Shown piece after piece: positions 1 through 7,586 of a stretch of 64,000 nt of DNA (positions within the stretch are counted from its first letter, which is position 1; every line of letters starts with the position of its first letter). The translations under genes were made by a program, and so were the position numbers. A model generated the notes under the pieces. The model did not search any database. It had not been told where the DNA came from and saw nothing but the letters and a program-made list of their open reading frames with translations. The DNA is taken from assembly GCA_030447725.1 (NCBI GenBank), contig JAUJOQ010000001.1, forward strand, positions 519,422 through 583,421. The letters are read 5' to 3'. The stretch is from Thermoleophilaceae bacterium. Lineage in GTDB: Bacteria > Actinomycetota > Thermoleophilia > Solirubrobacterales > Thermoleophilaceae.

Positions 1-2
1 CT

Positions 3-293
3 CCGTTCGGGCGCCTCGTGGCCTACGGCAACTCCACCCGCGAGAAGGTGAGAGTCTCCAACGCGGCGCTGCTCAAGACGAGCCGGGCGGTGGTCGGCTT
101 CTGGCTCATGCACTGCCTCGAGCGCCGGGAGATGACCGAAGGGCCGCTGCGCGAGCTCTACGAGCGGGCGGCGCGGGGGCAGCTGACGCCGCATGTGGGG
201 GAGACTTACCCGATGAGCCAGGTAGCCCGAGCCCACGAGGATCTCACCGCGCGGCGCACCACCGGCAAGCTGCTGCTCGATCCCTCGCGCTGA
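3..293 (+). CDS. C-terminal part of a zinc-type/quinone oxidoreductase (MDR family), cut by the window edge
   Basis: The open frame enters from the left edge and ends in TGA at 291-293. The visible 96 residues start PFGRLVAYGN and end with VARAHEDLTARRTTGKLLLD, the usual ending of medium-chain dehydrogenase/quinone reductases, where an A-H-x-x-L helix precedes TGK(L/V)(L/V)L. These enzymes use NAD(P)H to reduce quinones or enones in the cytoplasm. The catalytic and nucleotide-binding N-terminal parts lie outside the window, so the substrate cannot be named. A GTG at 18 is only an internal codon of this frame. Confidence 0.8.
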   Translation, partial: PFGRLVAYGNSTREKVRVSNAALLKTSRAVVGFWLMHCLERREMTEGPLRELYERAARGQLTPHVGETYPMSQVARAHEDLTARRTTGKLLLDPSR

Positions 294-328
294 GTGGGCT
301 CGCCCGGGGGCGCTAGTCTCACTTCCCG

Positions 329-2062
329 ATGAAGACGTTCGCAGAGCTCGGGCTCTCCACGCCCCTCTTGGAAGCCCTGGAGCGCCTCGGCTACCAGCAG
401 CCGACACCGATCCAGGAGGAGACGATCCCCCTGTTGCTCGGCGGAAGCGATGTGATCGGCCAGGCCCAGACGGGCACGGGCAAGACCGCCGCCTTCGGTC
501 TGCCGATGCTCGAGTTCGTGGACCCCGGCGATCCGGAGGTGCAGGCTCTGGTGCTCACGCCCACGCGGGAGCTGTGCATCCAGGTGACCCAGGCGCTGCG
601 GGCATATGGCGAGCAGCGTGGGATCTCGGTCGTCGCCGTGTTCGGCGGCGCGCCGATTCGCGACCAGGCGTCTCGGCTCAAGGAGAACGCGCAGGTCGTC
701 GTCGGCACGGTCGGCCGGGTGATGGACATGATCGGCCGCCACTACCTCTTTCTCGACTCGGCCCGCTACGTGGTGCTCGACGAGGCCGACGAGATGCTCG
801 ACCTCGGATTTCTCGAGGATGTCGAGACGATCCTCGGGAGATGTCCCTCGGGCCGCCAGACGGCCCTCTTCTCCGCCACGATCCCGCGGGAGATCAGAGA
901 GCTGGCCGAGAAGCGCATGTACGAGCCCGTGACGGTCAAGGTCAAGGCGGCCACGCTCACGATCGACACGGTGGCCCAGTTCCACGTCGAGGTGTCCGAC
1001 AGGGACAAGCCCGAGAAGCTGGCCGAGGTGATCGCGGCCGAGTCACCCGAGCAGGCCATCATCTTCGCGCGCACGAAGATCGGGGTGGACCGGCTGGCGC
1101 GGCGCCTGGGCGACAAGGGCCTGCGCGTGAAGACGCTGCACGGCGACATGAGCCAGGGCTCGCGTGACGGCGTGATGATCGCCTTCAAGGGCGGGCGCGA
1201 GCGCCTGCTGGTCGCCACCGACGTCGCCGCCCGCGGTCTCGACATCGCCGGCGTCTCGCACATCGTGAACTACGACGTGCCCAACTCGCCCGACATCTAC
1301 GTGCATCGGATCGGGCGCACGGGCCGAGCCGGCGAGACCGGTCGAGCGATCACCTTCATCACGCCCAAGCAGCGCAGCGACCTCGAAGCGATCGAGCGCC
1401 ACGCCCAGACCGAGATCAAGGCGTGGGGCACCAACGGTGGTGCGCCGGCCAAGGGGCAGGAGCGCTCCGATCCCAGCTCGGCGGGAGGAGCGCAGCCGGA
1501 ACGTCAGGGGAGGAGCGCAGCCGGAACGTTGCCGGAGGAGCGCAGGCCGATCGTTGATCGGCCGAGCACCGCACGGATGGCTCTCCGGCGAGCACCGGAC
1601 CCTCCCTTCTCCGGCGAGCACCGCACCGGGGACTCTCCGGTCGAGGAGGCGCCGCTCGTGGAGGCGCCCGCGCCGGGCGGCGATACCCGGCCCGCCGACA
1701 CCGAGGAGAAGCCGTCCGAGCTCTCCGGGGCCCGACGGGACCCCGGGCGCCGCGAGGCCGGGCAGCGCGAGCCGCGCCAGACCCGCCGTCCGCGCCACAC
1801 CAAGCCGCGACGCGAGCTGCAGGGCGACACCGTCAAGCTGATCGTGGGCGCGGGGCGTCAGAAGGGCATCGAGCCCGCGGACGTGGTCGCTGCGATCGTG
1901 GACGGCTCGCACCTCGACGGCGAGGACGTTCGCAACGTCCGTGTGCTGGAGAGGTTCAGTTTCGTCGAGGTGCCCGCCGAGCGGGCGCAGGAGGTGGTCG
2001 ACCAGGTCACCGGAAACGAGGTCCGGGGCGTCGAGCTCCGGTTGGAGGTAGCCAAGCGATGA
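329..2062 (+). CDS. DEAD-box ATP-dependent RNA helicase with C-terminal DbpA-type RNA-binding domain
   Basis: 577 residues. Helicase core: Q-motif region PTPIQ (26-30), Walker A AQTGTGKT (46-53), PTREL, DEAD at 151-154, SAT, and motif VI HRIGRTGRAG near 326. Residues about 500-577 form a DbpA/CsdA-like RNA-binding domain (VKLIVGAGRQKGIEP...). It unwinds structured RNA in ribosome assembly or cold adaptation. Between the core and the RNA-binding domain is a low-complexity linker. About residues 387-438 of it are encoded by a repeat element that also occurs inside the hydrolase gene near 12.2 kb. The stop overlaps the next start by 4 bp (ATGA), so this is the first gene of a probable four-gene operon. 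Confidence 0.95.
   Translation: MKTFAELGLSTPLLEALERLGYQQPTPIQEETIPLLLGGSDVIGQAQTGTGKTAAFGLPMLEFVDPGDPEVQALVLTPTRELCIQVTQALRAYGEQRGISVVAVFGGAPIRDQASRLKENAQVVVGTVGRVMDMIGRHYLFLDSARYVVLDEADEMLDLGFLEDVETILGRCPSGRQTALFSATIPREIRELAEKRMYEPVTVKVKAATLTIDTVAQFHVEVSDRDKPEKLAEVIAAESPEQAIIFARTKIGVDRLARRLGDKGLRVKTLHGDMSQGSRDGVMIAFKGGRERLLVATDVAARGLDIAGVSHIVNYDVPNSPDIYVHRIGRTGRAGETGRAITFITPKQRSDLEAIERHAQTEIKAWGTNGGAPAKGQERSDPSSAGGAQPERQGRSAAGTLPEERRPIVDRPSTARMALRRAPDPPFSGEHRTGDSPVEEAPLVEAPAPGGDTRPADTEEKPSELSGARRDPGRREAGQREPRQTRRPRHTKPRRELQGDTVKLIVGAGRQKGIEPADVVAAIVDGSHLDGEDVRNVRVLERFSFVEVPAERAQEVVDQVTGNEVRGVELRLEVAKR
1487..1640 (+). repeat. In-frame repeat element A, copy 1 (inside the helicase gene)
   Basis: Three near-identical 18-mers lie at 1487-1504 and 1512-1529 (both GGAGCGCAGCCGGAACGT) and 1537-1554 (diverged). 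They are followed by two copies of a CCGGCGAGCACCG-type unit, the last at 1611-1640 with flanking CTCCGG. The element keeps the helicase frame open and encodes the linker segments GAQPER and SGEHRTGDSP. The same arrangement, in the same gene orientation, occurs at 12214-12304. Confidence 0.75.
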
Positions 2063-2523
2063 GCCAGGCCACACTGCACACCAACCACGGCCCGATCGTC
2101 GTCGAGCTGTTCGACGAGGACGCGCCCAAGACGGTCGAGAACTTCCGCAAGCTGTCCTCCGACGGCTACTACGACGGGCTCTCCTTTCACCGCATCATCA
2201 AGGACTTCATGATCCAGGGCGGCTGCCCGCAGGGCACAGGCACCGGCGGACCCGGGTACACGTTCGAGGACGAGATCAACGATCACAAGGTCGTCCGCGG
2301 CGCGCTGGCCATGGCCAACTCCGGCCCGGACACCAACGGATCCCAGTTCTTCGTCGTCACCACCGACGCCGCCCCGTGGCTCGACGGCAAGCACACCGTG
2401 TTCGGCGAGGTCACGTCCGGCATGGACGCGGTCGACGCGATCGAGGGCTTGCCGACGGGACGGGGCGACCGCCCCGAGGAGCCCGTGATCATCGAGCGCG
2501 TGGAGCTGGCCGACGCCGCCTAG
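2059..2523 (+). CDS. Cyclophilin-type peptidyl-prolyl cis-trans isomerase
   Basis: 154 residues, the normal size of a single-domain bacterial cyclophilin without a signal peptide, so cytoplasmic. Signature segments: FHRIIKDFMIQGG (catalytic Arg in FHR), GTGGPGYTFEDE, LAMANSGPDTNGSQFFV and the Trp-containing loop PWLDGKHTVFGEV. It catalyses proline isomerisation in protein folding. Its ATG overlaps the helicase stop (ATGA), which indicates translational coupling. Confidence 0.95.
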   Translation: MSQATLHTNHGPIVVELFDEDAPKTVENFRKLSSDGYYDGLSFHRIIKDFMIQGGCPQGTGTGGPGYTFEDEINDHKVVRGALAMANSGPDTNGSQFFVVTTDAAPWLDGKHTVFGEVTSGMDAVDAIEGLPTGRGDRPEEPVIIERVELADAA

Positions 2524-2524
2524 G

Positions 2525-2845
2525 GCCGCACCGCGGGTCGAGCTGCTCTGGTGGGAGGGCTGTCCCTCGACCGCCCGGGCGCTCGAGCTCGTGCGTGAGA
2601 CGCTGGCAGCCGAGGGCTTCGATCCCGAGGCGGTCGAGATGCGAGAGATGGAGACCGCCATGGACGCCGAGCGCGAACGCTTCGTGGGCTCGCCCACGAT
2701 CCGGATCGGCGGCGAAGAAGTGGCACCGGCGCAGGGCGAGCCAGCCGGGCTCACGTGCCGGATCTACCGCCTGCGCGACGGACGGATCTCGCCCACCCCG
2801 GATCCCGCCGACATCCGCGACGCCATCAGGAGGACCGCGCAATGA
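2525..2845 (+). CDS. Small thioredoxin-fold protein (CPS motif), start codon unclear
   Basis: The frame reads VELLWWEGCPSTARALELVRE followed by FVGSPTIRIGGEEV. This is a thioredoxin-like fold with one N-terminal Cys (GCPS) and the cis-Pro loop (SPTI). The conserved strand with the Cys lies upstream of the first canonical in-frame start (GTG 2591) and begins directly after the cyclophilin stop. The gene therefore uses a non-standard start (a CTG lies at about 2543) or has an indel at its 5' end. The 3' end overlaps the next gene by ATGA. It may be a thiol-based reductase or carrier; a redox role is inferred from the fold only. Confidence 0.6.
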   Translation, partial: AAPRVELLWWEGCPSTARALELVRETLAAEGFDPEAVEMREMETAMDAERERFVGSPTIRIGGEEVAPAQGEPAGLTCRIYRLRDGRISPTPDPADIRDAIRRTAQ

Positions 2846-3357
2846 ACCTCGGAGACACCGCCCCGCCCTTCGACCTGCCCGCCACCGACGGCACCACCCA
2901 GGGCCCCGGGGCGACGCCGACGGCGGTCGTTTTTACCTGCAACCACTGTCCCTACGCGCTGGCCTGGCATGACCGCCTGCTCGACGTCGCCCGTGACTAC
3001 TCCGCCCGCGGGGTGCACGTCCTGTTCGTCAACCCCAACGATGCCGAGAGCCATCCCCGCGACTCCTTCGACGCCATGAAGGCCCGGGTCGAGGCCGACG
3101 GCGGCTGGCCGGCCCCTTACCTGCGCGACGAGACGCAGGAGGTGGCGCGCGACTTCGGCGCCCGCACGACCCCTGACGTGTTCCTGCTCGACGAGGACGG
3201 CGTGCTGCGCTACCGCGGCGCGCCCGACGCGGACTACGACGACCCGTCGCAGAACGCCGTCTGGCTGCGCGGTGCGCTCGACGCGCTGCTCGAGGGCCGT
3301 GAGCCGGATCCTGCGCAGACAGAGCCGGTGGGCTGCAGCGTCAAGTGGTCGCGGTAG
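2842..3357 (+). CDS. Thioredoxin-family protein of the AhpC/TSA-like type
   Basis: 171 residues from ATG 2842, which overlaps the preceding stop. The N-terminus MNLGDTAPPFDLPATDG is the standard opening of peroxiredoxin/TlpA-like proteins. The active-site region is VVFTCNHCPYA (C-N-H-C), as in the thioredoxin-family proteins described as having a CxxC followed by Pro. Later motifs are LFVNPNDAE, TTPDVFLLDEDG and YRGAPDAD. It is probably a cytoplasmic thiol-disulfide reductase or peroxiredoxin-like protein. As last gene of the helicase-cyclophilin-thioredoxin group it suggests a folding and redox stress operon. Confidence 0.85.
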   Translation: MNLGDTAPPFDLPATDGTTQGPGATPTAVVFTCNHCPYALAWHDRLLDVARDYSARGVHVLFVNPNDAESHPRDSFDAMKARVEADGGWPAPYLRDETQEVARDFGARTTPDVFLLDEDGVLRYRGAPDADYDDPSQNAVWLRGALDALLEGREPDPAQTEPVGCSVKWSR

Positions 3358-3395
3358 CGGCACCGCGACCTCCCAGCGTGCGCGGGCTCTCGACG

Positions 3396-4711
3396 TCAGG
3401 TGCGGTCGGCTTCGGCGATCACGACGCGGTTTCGGCCGCTCGCTTTTGCCTCGTTCAGCGCGGCGTCGGCGCGGCCGACCAGCTCATCCCCGGTCTCGCC
3501 GCCGTCGAAGGCGGCGAGACCGGCCGAGCAGGTCTGTCCCCGCGGCGTGGAGGCGCGTATCCGCGCGAGGGCCGTCGCGGCCATCTCGATCGGCCAGCTG
3601 GACAGCAGCAGTGAGAACTCTTTCGCCGCCGTAGCGCTCGAGGATGTCGCCCGTGCGCAGCTGTGGGCGCCAGGTCTGGGAGATCTCGCCCAGCAGCCGG
3701 TCGCCCTCTTGATGGCCGTGAGTGTCGTTGTAGCGCTTGAAGTGGTCGAGATCGAGCATCGCGACGCATAGCGGCTGGCCGTGGCGGCGCGCAAGCGCGA
3801 GCTCGCGCTCGAGGCTCTGCTGCCAGGCGCGACGGTTGGGCAGGTCGGTCAGCTCGTCGGTGAGCGCGAGCCGCTCGAGCTTCGCAACCAGGCGTGAGCG
3901 CTCGTCGAGCAGGCCTATGAACCTACCCATCTGCGTGGCGGTCGTGGCGAGGATCTCGCGGGTGGCGTGATCCGGCTCTCCGGTCTCGACGCTGAAGAAC
4001 TCAATCGCGCCTCGGAATTTGTGATCGCTGACGATCGGGGCGCACAGCGAGGCGTGCAGACCGGCGCGTGCCGCCGCGTCTGATCGCGGAAAGCTCGGGT
4101 CGGCCGCCATGTCAGCCGTCCAGGCGGGCATCCGCTGGCCCATACGCGCCCCGGAAGCCGGACTCCCCGCGCAAGCTCGAGTCCTGGGGGGTGCTCTGCG
4201 CCTCGGCGCACGCGCTGGTGATCGCGTGTTGCGAACGCAACATGCGTTCGGAGAACCGGCGCTCGGAGATGTCATGCAAGAAGGCGCAAAAGCACGGAGC
4301 CGAGGGCTCGGGCTGACGAGTGATCGTCAGCTCGACCGGGAACTCACGGCCTGAGCGGTCGATTGCGCTGACCTCGATACGTTTGCCGAGCAGTGGTCCT
4401 TCGCCGGTGTCCAGATAGCGGCGCAGGCCAGCCCAGTGCGCGTCGCGAAGGCGCGCCGGGATGATCAGGTCGGCGAGCGCCAGCCCGACCGCCTCCTCGT
4501 GCGACCACCCGAACGTCCGCTGAGCTTGAGGGGTCCAGTCGATCACAAAGCCGCCCGCGTCCATCGCCACGAAAGCCTCGTGGGCATGGTCGATCACCGC
4601 CCACAGGTCGTCGATCGCGCCCTCGGCGAATTCGCGCAACCCTTCCCGCTCACCGGCAAAACAGCCCCTCCCCGCCGGCTGGCCTACTCCCTGGCCTAAA
4701 AGACGCTTCAT
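3396..4711 (-). pseudogene. Decayed PAS-GAF-GGDEF diguanylate cyclase
   Basis: Three reading frames together reconstruct one protein. A PAS domain (AHEAFVAMDAGGFVIDWTPQ...) is at about 4650-4270. A GAF remnant (GLPGRVWASG-like, then ADPSFPRSDAAARAGL) is at about 4190-3950. A GGDEF domain (LTDELTDLPNRRAW, MLDLDHFKRYND) follows. The GG(D/E)EF motif is split: the DNA gives RYGGE and then, one base out of phase, EEFSLLLS, caused by one extra A near 3627. The N-terminal half of the GAF domain is missing, so at least one deletion besides the frameshifts must be assumed. The intact ancestor would make c-di-GMP in response to a cytoplasmic signal. The likely start is ATG 4711. Confidence 0.8.
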
Positions 4712-4842
4712 CCGCCGACGATGGTAACCCGCCTCCTCGATCCATGCCTGACGCGTTCCGCGGCATGCTGGTCGCTGCGCAACAGTGTTGATCGCGCCGG
4801 CTCTACTCTCTCCCACCGAATGCGCATCGTCGGCAGCTTCGA

Positions 4843-5682
4843 GTGGTAGCGGTAGCCCTGGGGCTGGCCGCCAGCTTCTGCTGGGGGCTTGCCGACTTCA
4901 TCGGCGGGACCAAGAGCCGCACCCTTGACGTCCTGGCGGTGCTGGCGGTGTCCCAAGCTGTGGCGCTCGTGCTGCTTGCGGTGGTCGCGGTCGCCCGAGC
5001 CGAGGGACCGCCCGGGGTTGAGCCCGTGCTCTACGCGGCGGGCGCCGGGGCGGCGGGGGCGGCCGGCCTGGCCGCCCTCTACCGCGGTCTGGCCGTGGGC
5101 GCCATGGCGGTGGTGGCGCCCATCGCCGCGCTCGGCGCCGGTATTCCGGTGGTGGTCGGAGTTCTCACAGGCGACCGGCTCGCGGGCGTGCAGGTGGCGG
5201 GCATCCTGCTGGCCCTGACCGGCGTTGCCCTTGCCGCACGTGAGGAGGCGCCGGAGGACGGAGGGGTTCGGCTGGCCGTGGGCGTCGGGCTGGCGGCCAC
5301 GGCCGCACTCGGAATCGGCCTCTTCCTGGTGGGCATGGACGCCGCCGGCGAAAACGACGTGCTGTGGGCGCTGCTGGTCGCACGGCTCACGAGCGTGGTG
5401 CTCGTCGGCCTGGCGGCTCTGGCCACGCGCCCGGACCTGGCCGCCACCCGGCCGCACCTGAGCACCGTGGCCGCGATCGGGCTGCTCGATCTGGGAGCCA
5501 ACGCGCTGTTCACGCTCGCCTCCACCGAAGGCCTCGTCAGCGTGGCCTCGGTGTGCTCCTCGCTCTACCCGGTGGTAACGATCGTGCTCGCGGCGTCGCT
5601 TCTGGGCGAGCGTGTGCGTCCGGCTCGGAGCGCCGGCATCGCGCTGGTGATGCTCGGCGTGGTCGGAATCGCCGCGGGCTGA
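4843..5682 (+). CDS. EamA/DMT-family membrane transporter
   Basis: 279 residues, GTG start. About ten hydrophobic segments form two EamA halves. The first begins LGLAASFCWGLADFIGG, and the second ends with the typical SLYPVVTIVLAASLLGERV..SAGIALVMLGV. Members export metabolites or amino acids across the inner membrane; the substrate cannot be read from sequence. The gene is divergent from the decayed diguanylate cyclase and convergent with the next HAD gene. Confidence 0.9.
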   Translation: MVAVALGLAASFCWGLADFIGGTKSRTLDVLAVLAVSQAVALVLLAVVAVARAEGPPGVEPVLYAAGAGAAGAAGLAALYRGLAVGAMAVVAPIAALGAGIPVVVGVLTGDRLAGVQVAGILLALTGVALAAREEAPEDGGVRLAVGVGLAATAALGIGLFLVGMDAAGENDVLWALLVARLTSVVLVGLAALATRPDLAATRPHLSTVAAIGLLDLGANALFTLASTEGLVSVASVCSSLYPVVTIVLAASLLGERVRPARSAGIALVMLGVVGIAAG

Positions 5683-5688
5683 AGCGGG

Positions 5689-6384
5689 TCAACGCCACTC
5701 GAGCGCCGCCATCAACGCGGAGAGATTGGAGACGTCCTCGAGCACGGCGTGGGCGCCCGTCTCGCGCAGCTCGGCCGCCGAGTAGGGACCGCTTGCCACA
5801 GCCACCGCGCGGGCACCGGCCTCGCGCGCCGCGCGCACGTCGAGCGGCGTGTCGCCGATCAGCACCGTCTCGTGTGCCTCCACGCGCACGCCTCGCAGCC
5901 GCGCCGCCTTCTCGCGAGCGACCCGCACGAGATCTGAGCGGGCCACGTGAGGGTCGGATCCATAGCCGCCGATCTCCAGATCCACCAGCCGATCGAGGCC
6001 GAACGCGGCGAGCTTGAGTGCTGCATTGGTCTCGATGTTGCCGGTGAGCAGCGACTGGGTCATGTTCGGCCGTCTCGCCACCGCCTCGAGCGCCTCCCGG
6101 ACCCCGGGCATCGCGTGGCCCTCTTGGGCGATCCGCTCGCGGCGCGCCTCCAGGGCGCCGGCCAGCTCCTCGAACATCCGCCCCATGTGGGACTGTCCGT
6201 CGCTGACGCCGCCGCCCTCGAGCACCGCCATGGCGATCATGTGGTCGGTGCGCCCGGCCATGTTCACCTCGTCGATGGAGACCTCGCGACCGAACACCGC
6301 CGAGAACGCCTCGGCGAAGGCGTCGCGCCCGTGGCCGGCGGTGTGCACGAGCGTTCCGTCGATGTCCCACAGCACGAGCCGCAC
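5689..6384 (-). CDS. HAD-superfamily hydrolase (phosphoglycolate-phosphatase-like)
   Basis: 231 residues from GTG 6384. HAD motifs: LVLWDIDGTL (nucleophile and acid Asp), SLLTGNIE (motif II), the Lys region ARSDLVR, and VLIGDTPLDVRAA (motif IV). An alpha-helical cap lies between motifs I and II. It is a cytoplasmic phosphatase of small phosphorylated metabolites. The frame stays open upstream to 6537, but that part overlaps the start of the divergent coiled-coil gene, so the GTG next to the first beta strand was chosen. Confidence 0.85.
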   Translation of the reverse strand: MRLVLWDIDGTLVHTAGHGRDAFAEAFSAVFGREVSIDEVNMAGRTDHMIAMAVLEGGGVSDGQSHMGRMFEELAGALEARRERIAQEGHAMPGVREALEAVARRPNMTQSLLTGNIETNAALKLAAFGLDRLVDLEIGGYGSDPHVARSDLVRVAREKAARLRGVRVEAHETVLIGDTPLDVRAAREAGARAVAVASGPYSAAELRETGAHAVLEDVSNLSALMAALEWR

Positions 6385-6426
6385 CCCGTGAGTTTCGCGA
6401 TTCGGCTCACGGGAAGGATCCCGCTC

Positions 6427-6978
6427 GTGTTCGAAGCCCTCACCCTGCCGCCAAGGCTGGTGGCCCAGGCCGTGGAGGACCTGCACACGCTGGCCACCGG
6501 CCTGCGCGAGCTGACCGAGCCCCAGGGCGACCTTCATCGGCTCACCGAAGCCGCGCGCACGCTCCCGAAGGTCGAGGGCGAGCTGACTTCAGCGGTGAAG
6601 TCCCTGCAGGTCGACGTGGCCCGGGTGCTGGACGTCGTCCAGCCCCTCAACGACAGGATCGACGGGCTCAGCGAGAAGCTGGTCGGACTCGACGAGGATC
6701 TGAGGACCCTCGATCAGGACATTGCCGCCCTGGACAAGGACGTGGACGCCCTCGACGGCAACATGCAGGGCCTCGACAAGAACCTCGTCGGCCTCGACAA
6801 GAACCTCGTGGGCCTCGACAAGAACCTCGTGGGCCTCGACAAGAACCTCGTGGGCCTGGACAAGTCCCTCGACCGTTCGATGGCCGGCCTGAGCGCGCAG
6901 ATCACCACCCTCACCGACGAGGTGCAGGGCTTCCGCCAGGACCTCGCCGAGTTGCGCGACAAGATCCCGGGGCTCTAG
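6427..6978 (+). CDS. Heptad-repeat coiled-coil protein
   Basis: 183 residues, GTG start at 6427. After about 60 residues the sequence becomes heptads, beginning LDEDLRTLDQDIAALDKDVDALD and continuing as repeated GLDKNLV units, then DEVQGFRQDLAELRDK. This predicts a long, continuous parallel coiled coil without signal peptide or membrane segment. The N-terminal part (VFEALTLPPRLVAQAVEDL) resembles short phasin-like or polymer-associated helices only loosely. Function is unknown; a scaffold or surface-coating role is a guess. It lies between two HAD genes on the other strand. Confidence 0.75.
   Translation: MFEALTLPPRLVAQAVEDLHTLATGLRELTEPQGDLHRLTEAARTLPKVEGELTSAVKSLQVDVARVLDVVQPLNDRIDGLSEKLVGLDEDLRTLDQDIAALDKDVDALDGNMQGLDKNLVGLDKNLVGLDKNLVGLDKNLVGLDKSLDRSMAGLSAQITTLTDEVQGFRQDLAELRDKIPGL
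6769..6870 (+). repeat. 21-bp tandem repeat encoding heptads
   Basis: Four consecutive 21-bp units (6769-6789, 6790-6810, 6811-6831, 6832-6852) differ at very few bases and are followed by a diverged fifth. Each codes GLDKNLV. Units this similar at the DNA level suggest recent expansion by slippage, always in multiples of seven codons. Confidence 0.9.
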
Positions 6979-7586
6979 GTCCGGGAGAGCTCCACGCCCA
7001 GCAAGCCCTCGAGGCGGGGCAAGGTGGTGTCCGCGCCCCGATGCAGCACGGCGGTCATGCCCACGGCCTCGGCGCCCTCGCAGTTCTCGCGCAGATCGTC
7101 CACGAACACGCACTCTTCGGGCGGCAGCCCCGCGCGCTCGGCACCGAGCCGGTAGATCTCCGGCTGGGGCTTGTGGAGGCCCTCCTCTCCGGAGATCACC
7201 ACGGCGTCGAACAGCTCGGGGAACGTCGAGCGGTCGTAGCGGCCTTCGCCAAGGGAGTTGGAGATCAGACCCGTTCGCACTCCGGCCCTCTTCGCCGTGC
7301 GCACGGCGTCGACCATCGGCAGATCGGGGCGGATGCCGGCGAAGAGGCGGTCCACGAGGCCTTCGTTGTCGGACACGCCCAGCATGCCCGCAAGGCGCCG
7401 TGAGAACTCCGCCTCCTCCATCTGCCCGGTCTCCACCCGGCGCAGCTCGACACGCGCCTCGGGATCCGAGCGAAATAGCGTGACGAAGGCGTCCTCGGGC
7501 AGTCCCTCGGTGCGGCAGAACTGCCTGAAGGAGTCGAACACGTTCGAGGTGAGCACGCCACCGAAGTCGACGAGCAGCCCCTTCAC
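6975..7586 (-). CDS. HAD-IA family hydrolase
   Basis: 203 residues from GTG 7586, which overlaps the stop of the upstream kinase gene (GTGA). Motifs: LLVDFGGVLT (the second Asp is replaced by Gly-Val, as in many HAD-IA epoxide-hydrolase-like proteins), GLISNSLG, the Lys in GLHKPQPEIY, and CVFVDDLRENCEGA. It has a helical cap between residues about 20 and 90. It is probably a cytoplasmic phosphatase or dehalogenase-like hydrolase. Coupling with the APH-type kinase suggests both act on one metabolite. Confidence 0.9.
   Translation of the reverse strand: MKGLLVDFGGVLTSNVFDSFRQFCRTEGLPEDAFVTLFRSDPEARVELRRVETGQMEEAEFSRRLAGMLGVSDNEGLVDRLFAGIRPDLPMVDAVRTAKRAGVRTGLISNSLGEGRYDRSTFPELFDAVVISGEEGLHKPQPEIYRLGAERAGLPPEECVFVDDLRENCEGAEAVGMTAVLHRGADTTLPRLEGLLGVELSRT

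Noticed and set aside
6769-6870. CRISPR-like array
   Set aside because: Units are directly adjacent, without spacers, and code heptads. No cas genes anywhere in the window.
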